The position numbers and the translations under genes were made by a program. A model generated the notes under the pieces. That model was given only the letters and a program-made list of their open reading frames with translations, made no database searches and was not told the DNA's origin. Below, piece by piece: positions 30,439-42,829 of a stretch of DNA of 58,359 bases (its first letter is position 1; every line of letters starts with the position of its first letter). Source of the stretch: Dichomitus squalens LYAD-421 SS1 (lineage: Eukaryota > Basidiomycota > Agaricomycetes > Polyporales > Polyporaceae); contig NW_006766883.1 of the NCBI RefSeq assembly GCF_000275845.1, forward strand, positions 3,315,300 to 3,373,658. Reading direction: 5' to 3'.

Positions 30439-31979
30439 ATGCCTGCAGTCACACTCGAAAACCAGAATCGAAAGTTGGGAGGGTACGAGTTCTTTGAAAA
30501 GGCCCTAGGGAGCCCAAAGTACATCGTTGCGCCTATGGTAGACCAGAGCGAGCTGGTGAGTAACTTTCGTTCAGCTGTGTCTCTGGCGGGACGTGAATGA
30601 GAGCTGCAGGCATGGAGGAAGCTGTCTAGGAAATATGGTGCACAGGTGCGTCTTTGTGGCACTGAATATACTAGGAAGCTCATGATAGTATAGTTGGTGT
30701 ACACGCCTATGATTAATGCGAAGATGTACGCCGAAGGTTCTCGGAAGCCCTACCGAGAGCAGAACTTCGACACTGTGCATGGCGAGGAGGGCGGTCCTGA
30801 AGACAGACCCTTGATTGTCCAATTTTGTGCGAACAATCCCTCTCAGCTTTTGACCTCAGCGAAGCTGCTCGAACCCTACTGCGACGCCGTGGACATCAAC
30901 CTTGGTTGCCCTCAAGACATTGCGCGGAGAGGACACTATGGGTCATTTCTACAGGACGAATGGGATCTCGTTCACAAACTGAGTACGTTAAGGGTGTTAT
31001 TCTGTGGCACGTCAATGCTTATTCGTTCATAGTTCATACTTTGCATGAGAACCTATCTATACCTGTCACTGCGAAGTTTCGCGTCTTCCCTACAGTCGAA
31101 AAGACAGTTGAGTACGCGAAGATGCTCGAGAGCGCCGGGGCGCAAATGCTTACTTGCCATGGACGTATTCGCGAGCAGCGCGGTCAACGTAGCGTACGTG
31201 ATGTCGCGTACTCGGCGGATCACATGAAGGTTGACCGAACATCCTGGCTAGGGGCTAGCAGACTGGGAGAAGATTCGCGCCGTGAAGGAAGCGGTCTCAG
31301 TACCCGTTGTTGCGAATGGAAACATCCTCTTCCACGGCGACATTGAGAAGTGCCTCTCTGCGACCGGCGCAGACGCTGTCATGTCGGCCGAGGGCAACCT
31401 CTACAACCCAGCCATCTTCCAGCCAGACCCTTCTGCAATTGAACCTGTCGCTTCCACATCTTCTGCGTCCCAGTACCTTACCGGCCAGCACCCACGGAAC
31501 ACGCATCTAGCGCTCGAGTACCTGGCTATCGTGAAGTCTCAGAAGACGCTGACGACGCCGAGCGCGGTGAAGGGCCACTTGTTCAAGCTCCTCCGTCCAG
31601 CATTGTCCAAGTACACGGACATTCGCGAAAGGCTTGGTCGGGTACGGGTAGAACGTGCTGACAGGGATAAGGAAGGGGGGACAGCCTGGGACAAGTATGA
31701 GGAGATCATTGAAGAGCTCGACGAACGACTAGAGGTGAGCTCCTCAAGCGCTTGAGAACCTCTGCCAGACAGCTCACTAGGGAGAGGCTACAGCGCGATA
31801 TTGAAGCTGCCTCGGATAGGACGCTCGAGGAGCTGTCGCCGATCGACCCCGCGACAGGCTTCCCGGTTCTGCCCCACTGGCTCGCGCAGCCCTACATCCG
31901 CCCGTTGCCCGCCGAGCCAGAGGCTGCGAAGCCTCCAGCGCAGGGCAAGGAGAGTGGCGTAGAGGTAGTAGGTCCGTGA
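30439..31979 (+). CDS. DUS1: tRNA-dihydrouridine synthase Dus1
   Basis: Six exons, 30439-30555, 30610-30645, 30694-30982, 31033-31193, 31252-31734 and 31773-31979, give about 430 aa. The FMN enzyme reduces uridine 16/17 in the D-loop of tRNA with NADPH. It reads [41 protein letters not shown], the active-site [20 protein letters not shown] with catalytic Cys, [28 protein letters not shown] and VPVVANGNI. The fifth intron is only 38 nt (31735-31772); the alternative 46-nt form breaks the frame. An open lysine/arginine/serine-rich frame follows the stop (to about 32221) and could be a tail reached only by an implausible 28-nt intron, so I end at 31979. The C-terminal 70 residues are less certain. 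Confidence 0.92.
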
Positions 31980-32471
31980 CCTTGATCCTTTACGCATCAC
32001 GTAGTATCCTCATCGACGGCTCATCAGAATGTTCTGCCGAAGACTCTGCATCCCGCGGCGCAAAGAGGGCCGTCTCGGAGGAACGGCCTGACGTCGCGCG
32101 CTCCGATGGGGCGGAAACTGCGGGGGAGTCGAAGAGGGCTAAGTTATCGCGAACGGAGGACACGACTTCTCCACGGACGAATATCAGCAGTACTGTCTCT
32201 TCTGGTACGGTAGATAGCTGACCCACGCTTCCCCTCGACGTTCTTATGCTCCATTTTTTAGCGGTAGACTACACTACATATACAATTTGGCATGACCTTT
32301 GGTCACTCCTACTTATCCGCACACTAGGCAGACGGGCACGAGGCTGGCAGCGCGAGAGACCGAGAACCATCTACGGTAATCTAGCAAGATCTGGCAATAC
32401 CGGCTGATGGCGCCTATCCAAGCGTACTATCGTCATACTAGGCGCTCACATGCACTTACACACCGCTCACC

Positions 32472-34302
32472 ATGTCCGACTCAACACCATCAGAATCGAC
32501 TCCTGCTGCCTCTTCCTCTGAGATCTCTATCAACGTCAAAGGTAGTCCATATTAATCCGTCCTTTTCCATGAGTGTTGACTTGCTATCGCAGGTCCGAGC
32601 GAGTTGAAGCTGCAGATCACAATAGCTACGGACAAGACAGTGGCCGACCTCAAGCAGGCCATCGCGGAGAAGTCTGACGTCCCTGCTGACCGCCAACGGC
32701 TCATCTATTCTGGTGTGTATACTTCCTCTATCTCTCTATCCCTGTCCTCCTGCACGTGTAGCTCGCTGACTCACGTCTGTGGCGCACGCCTCCAGGCCGC
32801 GTATTGAAGGATGAGGATGCGCTCTCGACGTACAAGATCCAGTCGTCGCATACAATTCACATGGTGAAGGGCGCCGCACGCTCCGGGCCCTCCGCTCAGC
32901 CAACGGCACCCCAACAGCTCCCGACTATGCAGGCGGGGCAGAACCCGCACGATCCGCTGACGCAGCTGAATGGGCCGATGGGCTTTGGGCTTATGGCGGG
33001 CTTCAACCCGTTCGCGGACATGGGGCTGAACCCGAACGATCCTAACATGGTGAGTATTGCTTTGCCGTCGAATTTTGGGAGAGGTGGAGTTGGCTATGCG
33101 TCGGTAGGGAGTGGGGTGATTGGAGAAGGAGATGCTGGTGGTGCGCTTATCGTTGCTTTCTTGCTATGATTTCCCACCTGCGTACCGAAATGCTGTGCGC
33201 CTTCTTATTTCCACCCAAGCTGCGAAGGGACCTCTGATTCCTATAACGCATGAAGCGTTCGATCTTCCTCCGCGCGATACATCCGTGCCTGACATCGCAA
33301 ACATGCTCTAACTCGCGCCCTCGCCAACAGATGCAATCCATGCTCAACTCGCCCCAATTCCTCCAGCAAATGTCCTCTGTAATGTCTAACCCCGACGTCC
33401 TCGACCAGATCATCAACTCCAACCCCCAGCTCGCCGCGATGGGCCCCCAAGTCCGCGAGGTGTTCCGCTCAGAGCGCTTCCGCCAGATGATGTCCAACCC
33501 GGAGACGCTTCGCATGATGCTCCAGATGTCCAACATGATGCGCGAGTCTGGTCTTGCCCCCCCTGGCGCTGGCGGCTTGGGTGGGCTCGGGGGATTGGGA
33601 GGGGCCGGGGCGGGAGGGTTCCCTGCTCCTGGCTTGCCGTCGACCGCAAGGCAGCAGCAACAGCAGCCGGGGTCAACACCGCAGGCGGGGCCGGGAGCGC
33701 AGTCGCCGGCTGGCGGTATCCCCCCGAACCCGTTTGGTTTTGGGTTCAACCCGTTCTTGGGTGGCGTGAACCCTTGGGGCGCGCCTCCTCCCGCAGGGAG
33801 CCCGTCAAGTACTGGTACTGGCTCGACGACTGGCACCGGCACTGGGGCTGACGCTGGTGCGGGTGCTACCGGGACAGGTGCGGGGACAGGTGCAGCGCCG
33901 CTGCCGCCGTCAGGTGGATTGTTTGATCCCGCGGTGATGCAGCAGATGCTTGCTGCGTTCGGTGGCGGGGGCGCAGGCGCGAACCCGTTCGGTGGATTAG
34001 GTGCGGGCGCGAATCCGTTTGGTGGAGCAGGTGCGGGCGCGAATCCGTTCGGGGGGCTGGGTGCCTTTGGTGCTCCAGCTGCACCTGCGGATACTAGACC
34101 GCCTGAGGAGAGGTTCCAGGTTCAGCTTCAGGTACGTCTGCCTGCTTGTGGGTGGAGTAGGTGCTGATGAGGGTGGGATGGGGAGCAGCAATTGCAAGAC
34201 ATGGGCTTCACGAACGCGTCACAGAACGTTCGTGCGCTGCTCGCAACTGGGGGGAACGTCCACTCTGCAATAGAGTACATCCTGAACGGCGGTGGCCTCT
34301 GA
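32472..34302 (+). CDS. DSK2: Ubiquilin / Dsk2 proteasome shuttle
   Basis: Five exons, 32472-32541, 32593-32712, 32796-33049, 33331-34131 and 34189-34302, give 452 aa. An N-terminal ubiquitin-like domain (ELKLQITIATDKTVADLKQA...RLIYSGRVLKDEDALSTYKI) binds the proteasome. A middle STI1 region (MLNSPQFLQQMSSVMSNPDV, MSNPETLRMMLQMSNMMRES) binds chaperones or clients. The C-terminal UBA domain (RFQVQLQQLQDMGFTNASQN...GGNVHSAIEYIL) binds ubiquitin. Between them lies a long Gly/Pro/Ala-rich linker with GTG repeats and repeated GANPFGG motifs. The third intron is 281 nt. The last 3' splice site is ambiguous by three bases, adding or omitting one Gln. It delivers ubiquitylated proteins to the proteasome. 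Confidence 0.95.
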
Positions 34303-35394
34303 CTGGAGTATCGGGCTGAGAAGATGAACGGGAAGTGAAGTGGACGGATGGACGTGTATCAATAGACTGGAGGGAGTCGGTATGGCGGTGAATCCTTGAT
34401 TGTACGAGTGTAGGTGTTTGGGACGAGCATGCATCGCCTCGCTGGAACAAGCCTCCATGCATATGGGCATCTATCCGAGTTCTCGTCTATGTTCTGGGCG
34501 CGCGACCGGGAAGAGCGTGCGGGAACATTCGATGTGGTCAAGGAAGCACGCCAGTCTTGAGCTTGATCCTTGTCCACGAATCTTTAGGGATCCGCACACG
34601 TTCCCTGTGCCTCCGGGAGAGAAACGTGGCCAGGAACCTGGTAACATCTGACAGGGCTTGGATTCGAGTGCTACCATCCCAGACGCCTCCCTTATTTGGA
34701 ACTTACAAATCCAACGCCTGCCATCGTAAGTACCGACTTGAAACTGACCCGTACTTATGGCTGTTGAGCTCAACCATCATCGGATAAAGAGGTGACGACG
34801 GCACGATGTCAACCATCGACAAACAGAAATAGGTCACTTCGGTGGGCACTGCCGCCTCCGAGGCAATGCCTCGGCAGGGAGAGGTGGAGGATAGAATTGG
34901 AGGGCGATGCGGAGAGGCGTCAATCAGGTACAGTTGAATATCTAATAATGAATACTCTAATAATGAATACTATCTCATAATGAATAGGTCGAGGGCTCAC
35001 CGCATGGGCGCTTCACCGCCAATCCTGCATCTCATAATGCATAAATCCTATAATGAATAGAAAATCGGTCGAAAATGGGCCTACCGACATTATTCATTAT
35101 TCATTATTAGATATTCAACTGTACATTGAGCTTCCCGGCGAGCCGCAATCCCACCTCCGTCTACCCCGGGTCCAGTCGTCTTCCCCTCATCCCCTCTGCC
35201 TCCTCTGGTTTACTGAGCGCCGTCGTTTGGTAGCATATATATCCCTTTCCTTGTGTCACTCCGTCTCCTAACCTCCGAGCCCGTGCTGGCTTCACATTCA
35301 TATCCGCGCGCTCCGGCAGCTAGCTTCTGAACCACATTGACTCCAGCTGTGATATCGGACTAAAACCCGGTTCAGACACCTCCAGCAGTCCACT
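34303..35394. other. Intergenic region with a MITE
   Basis: About 1.1 kb between the ubiquilin and C2-protein genes, both on plus. Apart from the 191-bp terminal-inverted-repeat element at 34931-35121 nothing is recognised. The sequence after 35125 is pyrimidine-rich, as in many fungal promoters. Confidence 0.6.
34931..35121. mobile_element. 191-bp MITE with perfect 24-bp terminal inverted repeats
   Basis: The ends CAGTTGAATATC... (34931-34954) and its exact complement (35098-35121) form a perfect 24-bp inverted repeat. A TA lies directly outside each end (34929-34930 and 35122-35123). TIRs starting CAG with a TA duplication are typical of Tc1/mariner elements. The body is AT-rich, with several near-copies of TAATGAATA, and codes for nothing. 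It would need a transposase from elsewhere in the genome. The contrast with the GC-rich surroundings is sharp. Confidence 0.85.
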
Positions 35395-37762
35395 ATGGAC
35401 TCCCAAGAGTACGTGTGCTAGAATGACTATGCGCGTCAGCCTTGACCTAATCATGCCCTTTCGTTCCTGCCTCCTTCAGCCCATGGCACCTCACCGGTAC
35501 GCAGTGCTCACAGCGAATTCCCGAAGACTGAACCTGACTTTTCGCCGCGTTTCTAGTTGTCCGCACGCGTGGACTTACATTCCTGCGCCCAGAGAAGTCG
35601 TGGCGCCCTATCGTTTCTGTTTCGATCGTGGACCGGAACCGCGACCATGGGTTGCCACATGAAGTTGTGCTGGGCTGCGACGGACAGAACCCGAATCTAA
35701 GATCAGGTATTTCTATGTGAGTTGCCATCCTCTTGAGCTTGGGTGCGAGTTCCTCTTCCGTGTCAGATACGTCGTGCCCAATACCGTGACCTCTCGCTTC
35801 ACCCTACGTTCTCCCGGTGTCCTCTACGCTTGCTACACCAGCCCCGGCGTTTGACGTGGGTCCGCTGTCTGCTCGTCAATCTGCGCGTAGCGTAGAACTC
35901 CCGACGATTCATAACATCCCGCGCTCTGTTCGTTTGGCCTCTTCGTGCTGGACTGCTGACAAACCTACTCATCACAGCAGCGACGTCAGCCTGACCACCA
36001 AACTCGACGTCCAGGTCTTCCACAAATCCCAGACCAAGAAAAAGCACCGGAAACGCAACCTCGTCGGCTCTGCGTCCGTGTCGCTGAACGAGTTCCTGCG
36101 CAAACACCCCCTCCCGCACCCACGGCCAGTCGAATATGACGTCCGCTTGTCATGCCCGCCCCCTCAGCACAAGAGCGCAACGATTTGGGCAAAGCAGCAG
36201 CATAGCGCCACGCTCACTATGCGGTTCGTAGTCCCGCATAGGGAGCCACCCCGGTCACACGAGTCGCGGCCTATCACGCCTATGACGGAACACTACGAGA
36301 CTGAGCCATTACTGTCTGACGCGCCGTCATGTGCGTTCCACACTCGTCATCGTCTCTTCTGTGCGTCTCACTCACGCTCTGCCTGCATGTAGCATCGCGT
36401 GGCCTTTCGGAGACCTTGGTCTCGAACACGCCCGATGAGAGGACGGACGAGATGCCCTGGGGCAAGCAGCCCGAGAGCGACCGTCTCGACGGCATAGTCG
36501 GCCTCAGACGGCGACGGAAGAAGCCTAAAATGCGAGGATTCCACGTCGACAGCGACTCGCACGCCGAGACGTCCTCGGGCGAAGAGTCATGTTACCCGAA
36601 AACGCCAGAAACCGAGTACTTCCCTCCTATATACGAAGATGAATCAGGCTTGAAGTTCCGGGAAGAGGGGGAGGGAGAGGTGGCAGCAATCTTCCCTAGG
36701 ATATTGCCGCAGCATGCGGGCCAGGGGAGTGTGGTGAGCGCGCAGACGTCGTTGTCGTTTATGGAGAGGTGTCTGTATTGGATATCGCCGTATGAGGAGC
36801 TGAAGGAGGCGGACGCGGAGGGGGACTGTGAGAAGGCAGAAAAGGTGCTCGGCAGGATGCTGACGGAGTGGTATGTCGTAGGGGCGTCGGTGAGTGCTGT
36901 TCCTGTTGTGGTGGCGTCATCGACGATGCTGATTTGGACGTTTAGTTGTTGGCTTTGGCTGGAATCAATGCGGCCGTGTTTGGACTCGCACCTGGCAGTC
37001 TTTTCGTTCTGGACGGGTTCTCTTTAGGCTCTATCTCCATCGGCGCGATCGCAGCTGGCCTTGGTCTTGTGTACGACGCATGGTTCCTCGTCTTGTACAG
37101 CGGCGCGAGTGGTGCCAAGTTTCTAGTGAGTCCCTTATGTTCTCTATACGGCCCTGCCCACTCACGTCTCATCAACACCCCAGCGTTTGGCGAAAGACGT
37201 GTACAACAAGTACATATTCTTCTGTCTGACCTGCCGATTGCCCATGTTCTGCATGGCGATCTCGATCTTTTCCTTGATGCTCTTCCTCCTCGCCGTCGCG
37301 TGGACGGCCTGGCCGACCGCCGTGCTTGTCATGTCCTTCGTCGCTGGGTTCCTCCTCACCAGCCAGTTTGTGATATTCGGCATCCACCGGCTGATCAACC
37401 TCGTCGTATGGGTCATCAGGGTGTCCTGGCGGACGGTCATGACAAGGAGGAGCTCGTCGATGCCTTCAGCCTATCCAGAGGCACAGCTGGGGCCACAGAC
37501 CTCCAGCGGGGAGCGTGAACGCCATCGGGAGAGAGAACGAGAGAGGGGATGGGAAAGGGAGCCGCGGATCGAGATGCCTATCCCGTGCCCGAGTCCTGCG
37601 CCCGTCGTAGCCTCCCCCGAGCATCTCACGGCGCATCCGAAGATGCAGATGATATGGGTTGACGACGTGAGTTAGCGGTTCGGTCGTAGACATGGACGAT
37701 GCTAATAACTGTGACCTTACGAATAGCGTGTTGGGGAGCATGAAGGCCCGGGTCCATCGTGA
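35395..37762 (+). CDS. C2-domain membrane protein
   Basis: Tentative nine-exon model: 35395-35408, 35481-35497, 35557-35706, 35767-35785, 35978-36330, 36393-36889, 36946-37125, 37184-37666, 37727-37762, about 582 aa. The N-terminus reads MDSQDPWHLTVVRTRGLTFL...SWRPIVSVSI...HEVVLGCDGQNPNLRS and resumes with LTTKLDVQVFHKSQTKKKHR...LVGSASVSLNEFL, a C2-like beta sandwich. A basic and acidic linker follows (LRRRRKKPKMRGF). Exons 6-7 encode hydrophobic segments (LALAGINAAVFGLAPGSLFV, AISIFSLMLFLLAVAW, VLVMSFVAGFLLTSQFVIFG), so the protein is likely anchored in a membrane, with the C2 part in the cytosol binding lipids. A charged RERERER stretch lies near the end. The 19-nt exon 4 is the weakest point; it is inferred from phase only. 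The function is unknown. Confidence 0.7.
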
Positions 37763-38534
37763 TCACGGAGGTCCAATGGGTTCTTCTCGCATAACCTGTG
37801 CGATTCTGCATCAGGTCAAGCAGCCTCACCTCGCCCTGAGGACCATCCTACTTGAGCTTGATGCTCGGGGCGCTACGCAGTTTGGGGTGTACCCGGCGTC
37901 TTGTCCCCGAGGTGGCAGTACCACTTTCGTGTACCTCTACCTATCGCGCGGCAAGGACAGCCCCTGCGGGGTTCTATAAGGATGTTCATTAGCCGACTTG
38001 ATGCTGTTGCTGTTGTATGCATGGCTTGTTGTATCACATACTGTATAGGACAATGGAACTCGGAGGTTTTTGAAAGGATAGTACAATCGTCTAACCAACC
38101 AGTCCACTCGCCCATATTAAACCAAGTTCTACCGCATCGCATCCAAGGCCCCGAAAGAATACATCACTGAATGCAGGCTCAAGGCCGCATAATACGAGCT
38201 CCGACCGACGTGCTTGCAGACGTTGTTGCCTGGTGTGTTTAATTTCCAAGCTCGAAGGCCATCCGCGTCGGGGAGCGTCGAGCGCCCATACAGTACAGCA
38301 ATGACGATGCAACCATATGCTCCTCGGCCTTGATTAGCTCGTGTACAGTAGCTAGAGTCCTGCGCTAGTATTGTCGCTTCTGAAGGAATGAAAGTGTCCG
38401 TTTCACCTCGTCTCGTCCGAGCGCTCCCTCCCCATCCTGTGGCACGCAGTCCTTTAGCAGTGGTATCTCGCGCCCGCCCACTCTCCTCATCAGCACCGAA
38501 CCAATCCTCACGCTCCCCTCCTCGTCTACGCAGA
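37763..38534. other. Spacer between convergent genes
   Basis: 3' flanks of the C2-protein gene (+) and the Skt5-like gene (-). Nothing further is seen. Confidence 0.6.
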
Positions 38535-40373
38535 TCACATAATCACGCAATCCTTGTCCTTCCCGCTCTTGCCAGAGCCTGATGTGGACAGGTCCCCGCT
38601 CCCGTTCTCGTGTCTTTGCAACACTGAGCCAGGCCCCCCAGGAGCGACCATGGCAGTGTTCTGTGGGCCCTTGAGCCGCTGCGCCGCGCGTTTGTCGCCT
38701 TGTTCTGCCGCGCGCTTGTACCATTGTATCGCCCTGTGTGCGATGTGGGAGAAGGATGTGTTAGCAAAGGACAAGGCGTAGCATGAGCATATATTTAGAA
38801 CGAGAGGTGATGATATCAGATGATGCTTGGCTCGCGAGTGCGATGACACGACAAGGCATAGCATAGCATAAGCCCGAAAGGTGCCGAAATATCCGCAGGG
38901 ACGAAGAGTGGAAGACCGACAGAAAGGGAGAGAACCGAGGAACGTAAGAAGAAACACGTACTCCTGCATGTCCGGCTCCGTACCGATGCCGACTTCGAGA
39001 AAGTATCCGACTGCGTACATGGCCTTGACAAGCCCAGCCTCTGCCGCTTTCCGTGCCCAAAGGTACGCCTCCGTGTCGGACTGTGGGAGGACGCCTGGTG
39101 AGCCGACGAGATACCATGCGGTCAATGCGAAGCACGCGTCGCGATGGTTTTGCTGCGCGGCAATATTCTGCAGGGAGAGAAACGCGGGTACGCAGGATGG
39201 TCAGGTCAATGTTCATCCGGGAGGATGAACGCAGGCGGGACGCATCGAGAAGGGGAGAGAAACACGAACGTAGTAGTGTATTGACAGTGCGGGATCCTGC
39301 GGGCAGCCCATCTTGCCGTACTCGTAGCACTCGCCTAACCTGTAGGCACTTGGCGCGTACCCAAGCTCCGCCGCCTGCGCGAGTAGCTCCGCAGCGTATT
39401 CGTAGTCGACGAATAGCACGTTGTCGATGCCGCGTTCGTGGAGGAGCGCGAGTTCGTGCAGCGCGTGCGGGAACTCGGCGGTCGCAGCCTCCGCAGATCG
39501 TTTCAAGTACTTCACACCCTCTTTCGGGCTCTTCGAAAGCCCCAGCTCCCCGTTGAGCTCGGCGATGCCTAAGCGGTAGAGGGCGCCTGGGTGGCCGGCC
39601 GCGGCAGCCTTCTTGTAGAACTGGACGGCTTTCGCAGACTCACGTCTGCACCCCCAGCCGTTCTCACAGCAAGTTCCAGCTCGATAGGCTGCGTCGGGAT
39701 GGCCGTGTTTAGCAGCGAGGACGAATAAGGGGAAAGCGCGGTCGAAGTCCTGGCGATTCTTGTGGGTACCGATACCGTTGGCGTAGCAGTCGGCGAGGAA
39801 GTACTGGGCGGGCATGTGTCCACGGTCTGCGAGGCGCTTGAGGAGGCCCATGGCCTCGTGGACGAGGTCGTCGCGCTTTGCGATGGCCTTCTCGACCTCC
39901 ATGACGTTGCCCGGGGTTGGGGACGGGATCGGCATCGTCTTGGAGGCGTCGATCATGAAGACGGCGAACTCGAACTGGAGGTCGGGGTCCTGCGTCTTCT
40001 TCGCGTTTGCGCGATAGAGCTCTAGCGTGCGCTCGTGCGAGAGGAGCGCGGCTTGGTTTCCCGGGCGGAGGTGGGAATGGTCGAGGATAGGGCCGGTGGG
40101 TGGGGACGGCGCGCGGACCGACTGAGTGGCGACGGATCTGGCTGCGTATGGCTGGTCGTACTGGGACTGGGATTGGAAAAAGTCATCTCCGTCTCCGTCA
40201 TAGGGTGCGTCGTCGTGCTGATTGTATTGGGGCTGGCGAGATTGCTGGGGGTAAGGGTAATACTGGGAGCCTGGGCGGCCGTTGGGTATAGGGTCCTGTG
40301 ACGGTGATGGGCGGCGCTGTTCGAAGTCGGGGGTGAAGCTGGCGGATTGTCGTGCTTGAGGCTGAGCATACAT
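38535..40373 (-). CDS. SKT5: Chitin synthase activator Skt5/Chs4 (Sel1 repeats)
   Basis: Three exons on the minus strand, 40373-39270, 39167-38962 and 38733-38535, give 502 aa. The first 120 residues are Gln/Pro/Ser-rich and probably disordered. Then about seven Sel1 repeats follow (MGLLKRLADRGHMPAQYFLA, DFDRAFPLFVLAAKHGHPDA, AVQFYKKAAAAGHPGALYRL, AAELLAQAAELGYAPSAYRL, AYLWARKAAEAGLVKAMYAV, AIQWYKRAAEQGDKRAAQRL). The C-terminus is CVIM, a CaaX farnesylation signal, as in yeast Chs4. The protein recruits or activates a chitin synthase at the plasma membrane or bud-neck-like sites. Introns of 102 and 228 nt are longer than usual here. The start has a gccaccATG context. Confidence 0.92.
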
Positions 40374-41471
40374 GGTGGCCAAGAGCGACGGCGCGGGAGG
40401 AGGTGAGGCCGAGGTGGTGAGGGAGTACGAGGAGGGGAAGGAGGAGGAGAAGGATGGATGGATGAAAGGCGCGGGTCGGAGGCTGGCTCTCGGAGGACAG
40501 GCTGGGAACACACCGCGCCATCAGACGCCCATCACCTTCATCCCGACCACCAACTTCTTCCCATGCTTGCCTCAGCTGCTATCTCCCAGTACTCACCCAT
40601 AGTCTACGGGAAAAAGGCATATTGCACGGCTAACGTTATTAGGCTCGAATACGATTGGACTCTGCATGACGTCTAGGGTGTCCATCCTGGCGGCAAGCCG
40701 TTCGATCGCTCTCATCGGCCTGAACTGAGTGCGGAAACCGCCCAGAAACGAGTGTATGTTTAGACTCCCCAAGAGCTTATCTTGTACTAGGTCGACTTAT
40801 CCAGAGAGCGAGGGACCCCCATGCGCAGTAAGGGTCCAAGAGCGTTAGGGATCTTCCTTTGGGTCTTAAGGATGGTTCTGAGCCTTTTTACTGGGATACT
40901 CAGCGGCATCGTGCACAACCCATAGTTACTGTCCCTCAAATGCCCAAGCGATAGGGCGAAAGGGCAGCGCAATTTACTTTCTCAAATGCGCCCTGATTTC
41001 GATGGTACGTTGACTTTTGCTGTAGCTCTATCACGGCCGTGTGCATACTTACAAGCTCACCGGCGGCACGGTGAGATATCGATGATGGTAATATGTATCG
41101 TCGGACACAGAGCGGGATTGAACGTCAAGTTGACGCGTTGCTGAACAGTGCAAGAAGTGCGCAGGAAGGATTCGGTCTAGGATCCATGTGTTCTGTCAGA
41201 TCAGCTAGCAAGTCTATCTTCGGAAACATCCTTCAAAGCTTCAATAACCACCGTAACATAATCTCAGTCAGTACGATCTCGTCTGGCGATTCAACCCACC
41301 AGTGCCCTAGATTAGTCCTCGCCGCACTTGTCTTAGTCAAGCCGCATGCACCCTGACGAGTATAATAAAGTTTCGTTACAACTCTTTCGGTCCATCCAGA
41401 TGTGGCAGTAAAGTACGAAGCCGTTTGTTGCTGTGATCGTGAACGGTCCGTGATCACCGTCGACCCCACCC
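40374..41471. other. Intergenic region
   Basis: Upstream of the Skt5-like gene and downstream of the carboxylase gene, both on minus. A short hairpin (CTCACCG/CGGTGAG) lies near 41055-41074. No gene is seen. Confidence 0.55.
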
Positions 41472-42796
41472 TCAAGCATCGCCCTCCTCAGGTTCGACGT
41501 CCACCAACTCCCTTCCCTCCTCGACCATCTCCCCTTTCTGGCACCCAACAGCCTTCACGACGCCACCCGTAGGCGCTCTCAGCACCGTCTCCGTCTTCAT
41601 ACTCTCCAGCACGACGACCGCTTGCCCCGCCTCGACCCTGTCACCCACCTTCACCCTCACCTCGACGACCACGCTCGGCATCGGGGCCCGCAGCGCGCCC
41701 TTCGCTGCGCCCAGCACGTCTCCGCCGAGCGAGAGGAGCCACTCGGGCGAGGGCAGGACGACCGTCGTCTTCCTCCCCCCGTGGAAGACGTGCAGCCGTT
41801 CCATCGTGCTCGGGCCGCTCGACGCGGGTACGTTGGCAGGCGGGCGCTGCGAAACGACTGTCGTGCGGACGAGCGCGCCGTCCAGAGAGGCCGTGACGGC
41901 GGTAGGGGAGGCGAGGTGCGCGCTGACGTTCGTGAACGTGTGTGAGCCTGACGCCGTGTGCGTCGTCACGTCGAACCGGCCGTTGGACAACGCGCGAATG
42001 TGAACTGTCGATGGCGAGGCAGACGCCTCCTCGGATTGGAGCGTGATGGTGCGCTCATAGACGTCGCCGGCGAAGCGACGGGAGGTGAGCGTAGTCCAGG
42101 GCGAGGGAGTCGACGGCGCGGGATGATCGCGAAGGACGACGAAAAGGGCGGCCTGGGCGAGTGCTTCATGGGATGGCTCTGGCACAGGCGGGAACAGCTC
42201 GTTGAAGTGTTTCTGTCAGACCCGCACAGTTATATCCATGCTGCAACCTCAGATCACTTCGTGGACATACCGGAATGAAGCCAGTTTCGACCTCAGCATC
42301 GATAAATGCCTGATTCCCTGCGAGCGTCCTCAAGAACTCAATATTCGTGGACGGCCCGACCACCTTGTACTCTTCCAGCGCCGTCCTCAGCTTCCGCAGC
42401 GCCTCCGTTCGATCCTGCCCATGCACAACGAGCTTCGCGATCATTGGGTCATAAAACACACCTATCTGGGCCCCCTCCTCGAAGCCCTGCTCGAGGCGCA
42501 TGGTTGGGGCGATGGCCGCGGATGTATTGTGCACTGGGGTGAAGCCGGAGCTGCCTTCAGGCACAGGAATGCGGTACGCCTCGAGCGAGGGGGCGAAAAC
42601 GTGCGTGGGTTCGGGCGTTGAGAGATAGAGGAGCTGGCCCGAGTCAGGGAGGAAGTTGTTGCGCGGGTTCTCGGCATAGATGCGTGCCTCGAAGGCGTGT
42701 CCCACGAGCGGAATTGCGGATTGGGAGAGGGGTAGAGGGTTGCCAGCGGCCACTTCGAGCTGCCACTCGACGAGGTCGAGGCCGGTGATCATCTCT

Positions 42797-42829
<33 letters not shown>

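Noticed and set aside
31977..32221. Extra C-terminal exon of DUS1
   Set aside because: It would need a 28-nt intron, too short to be credible.
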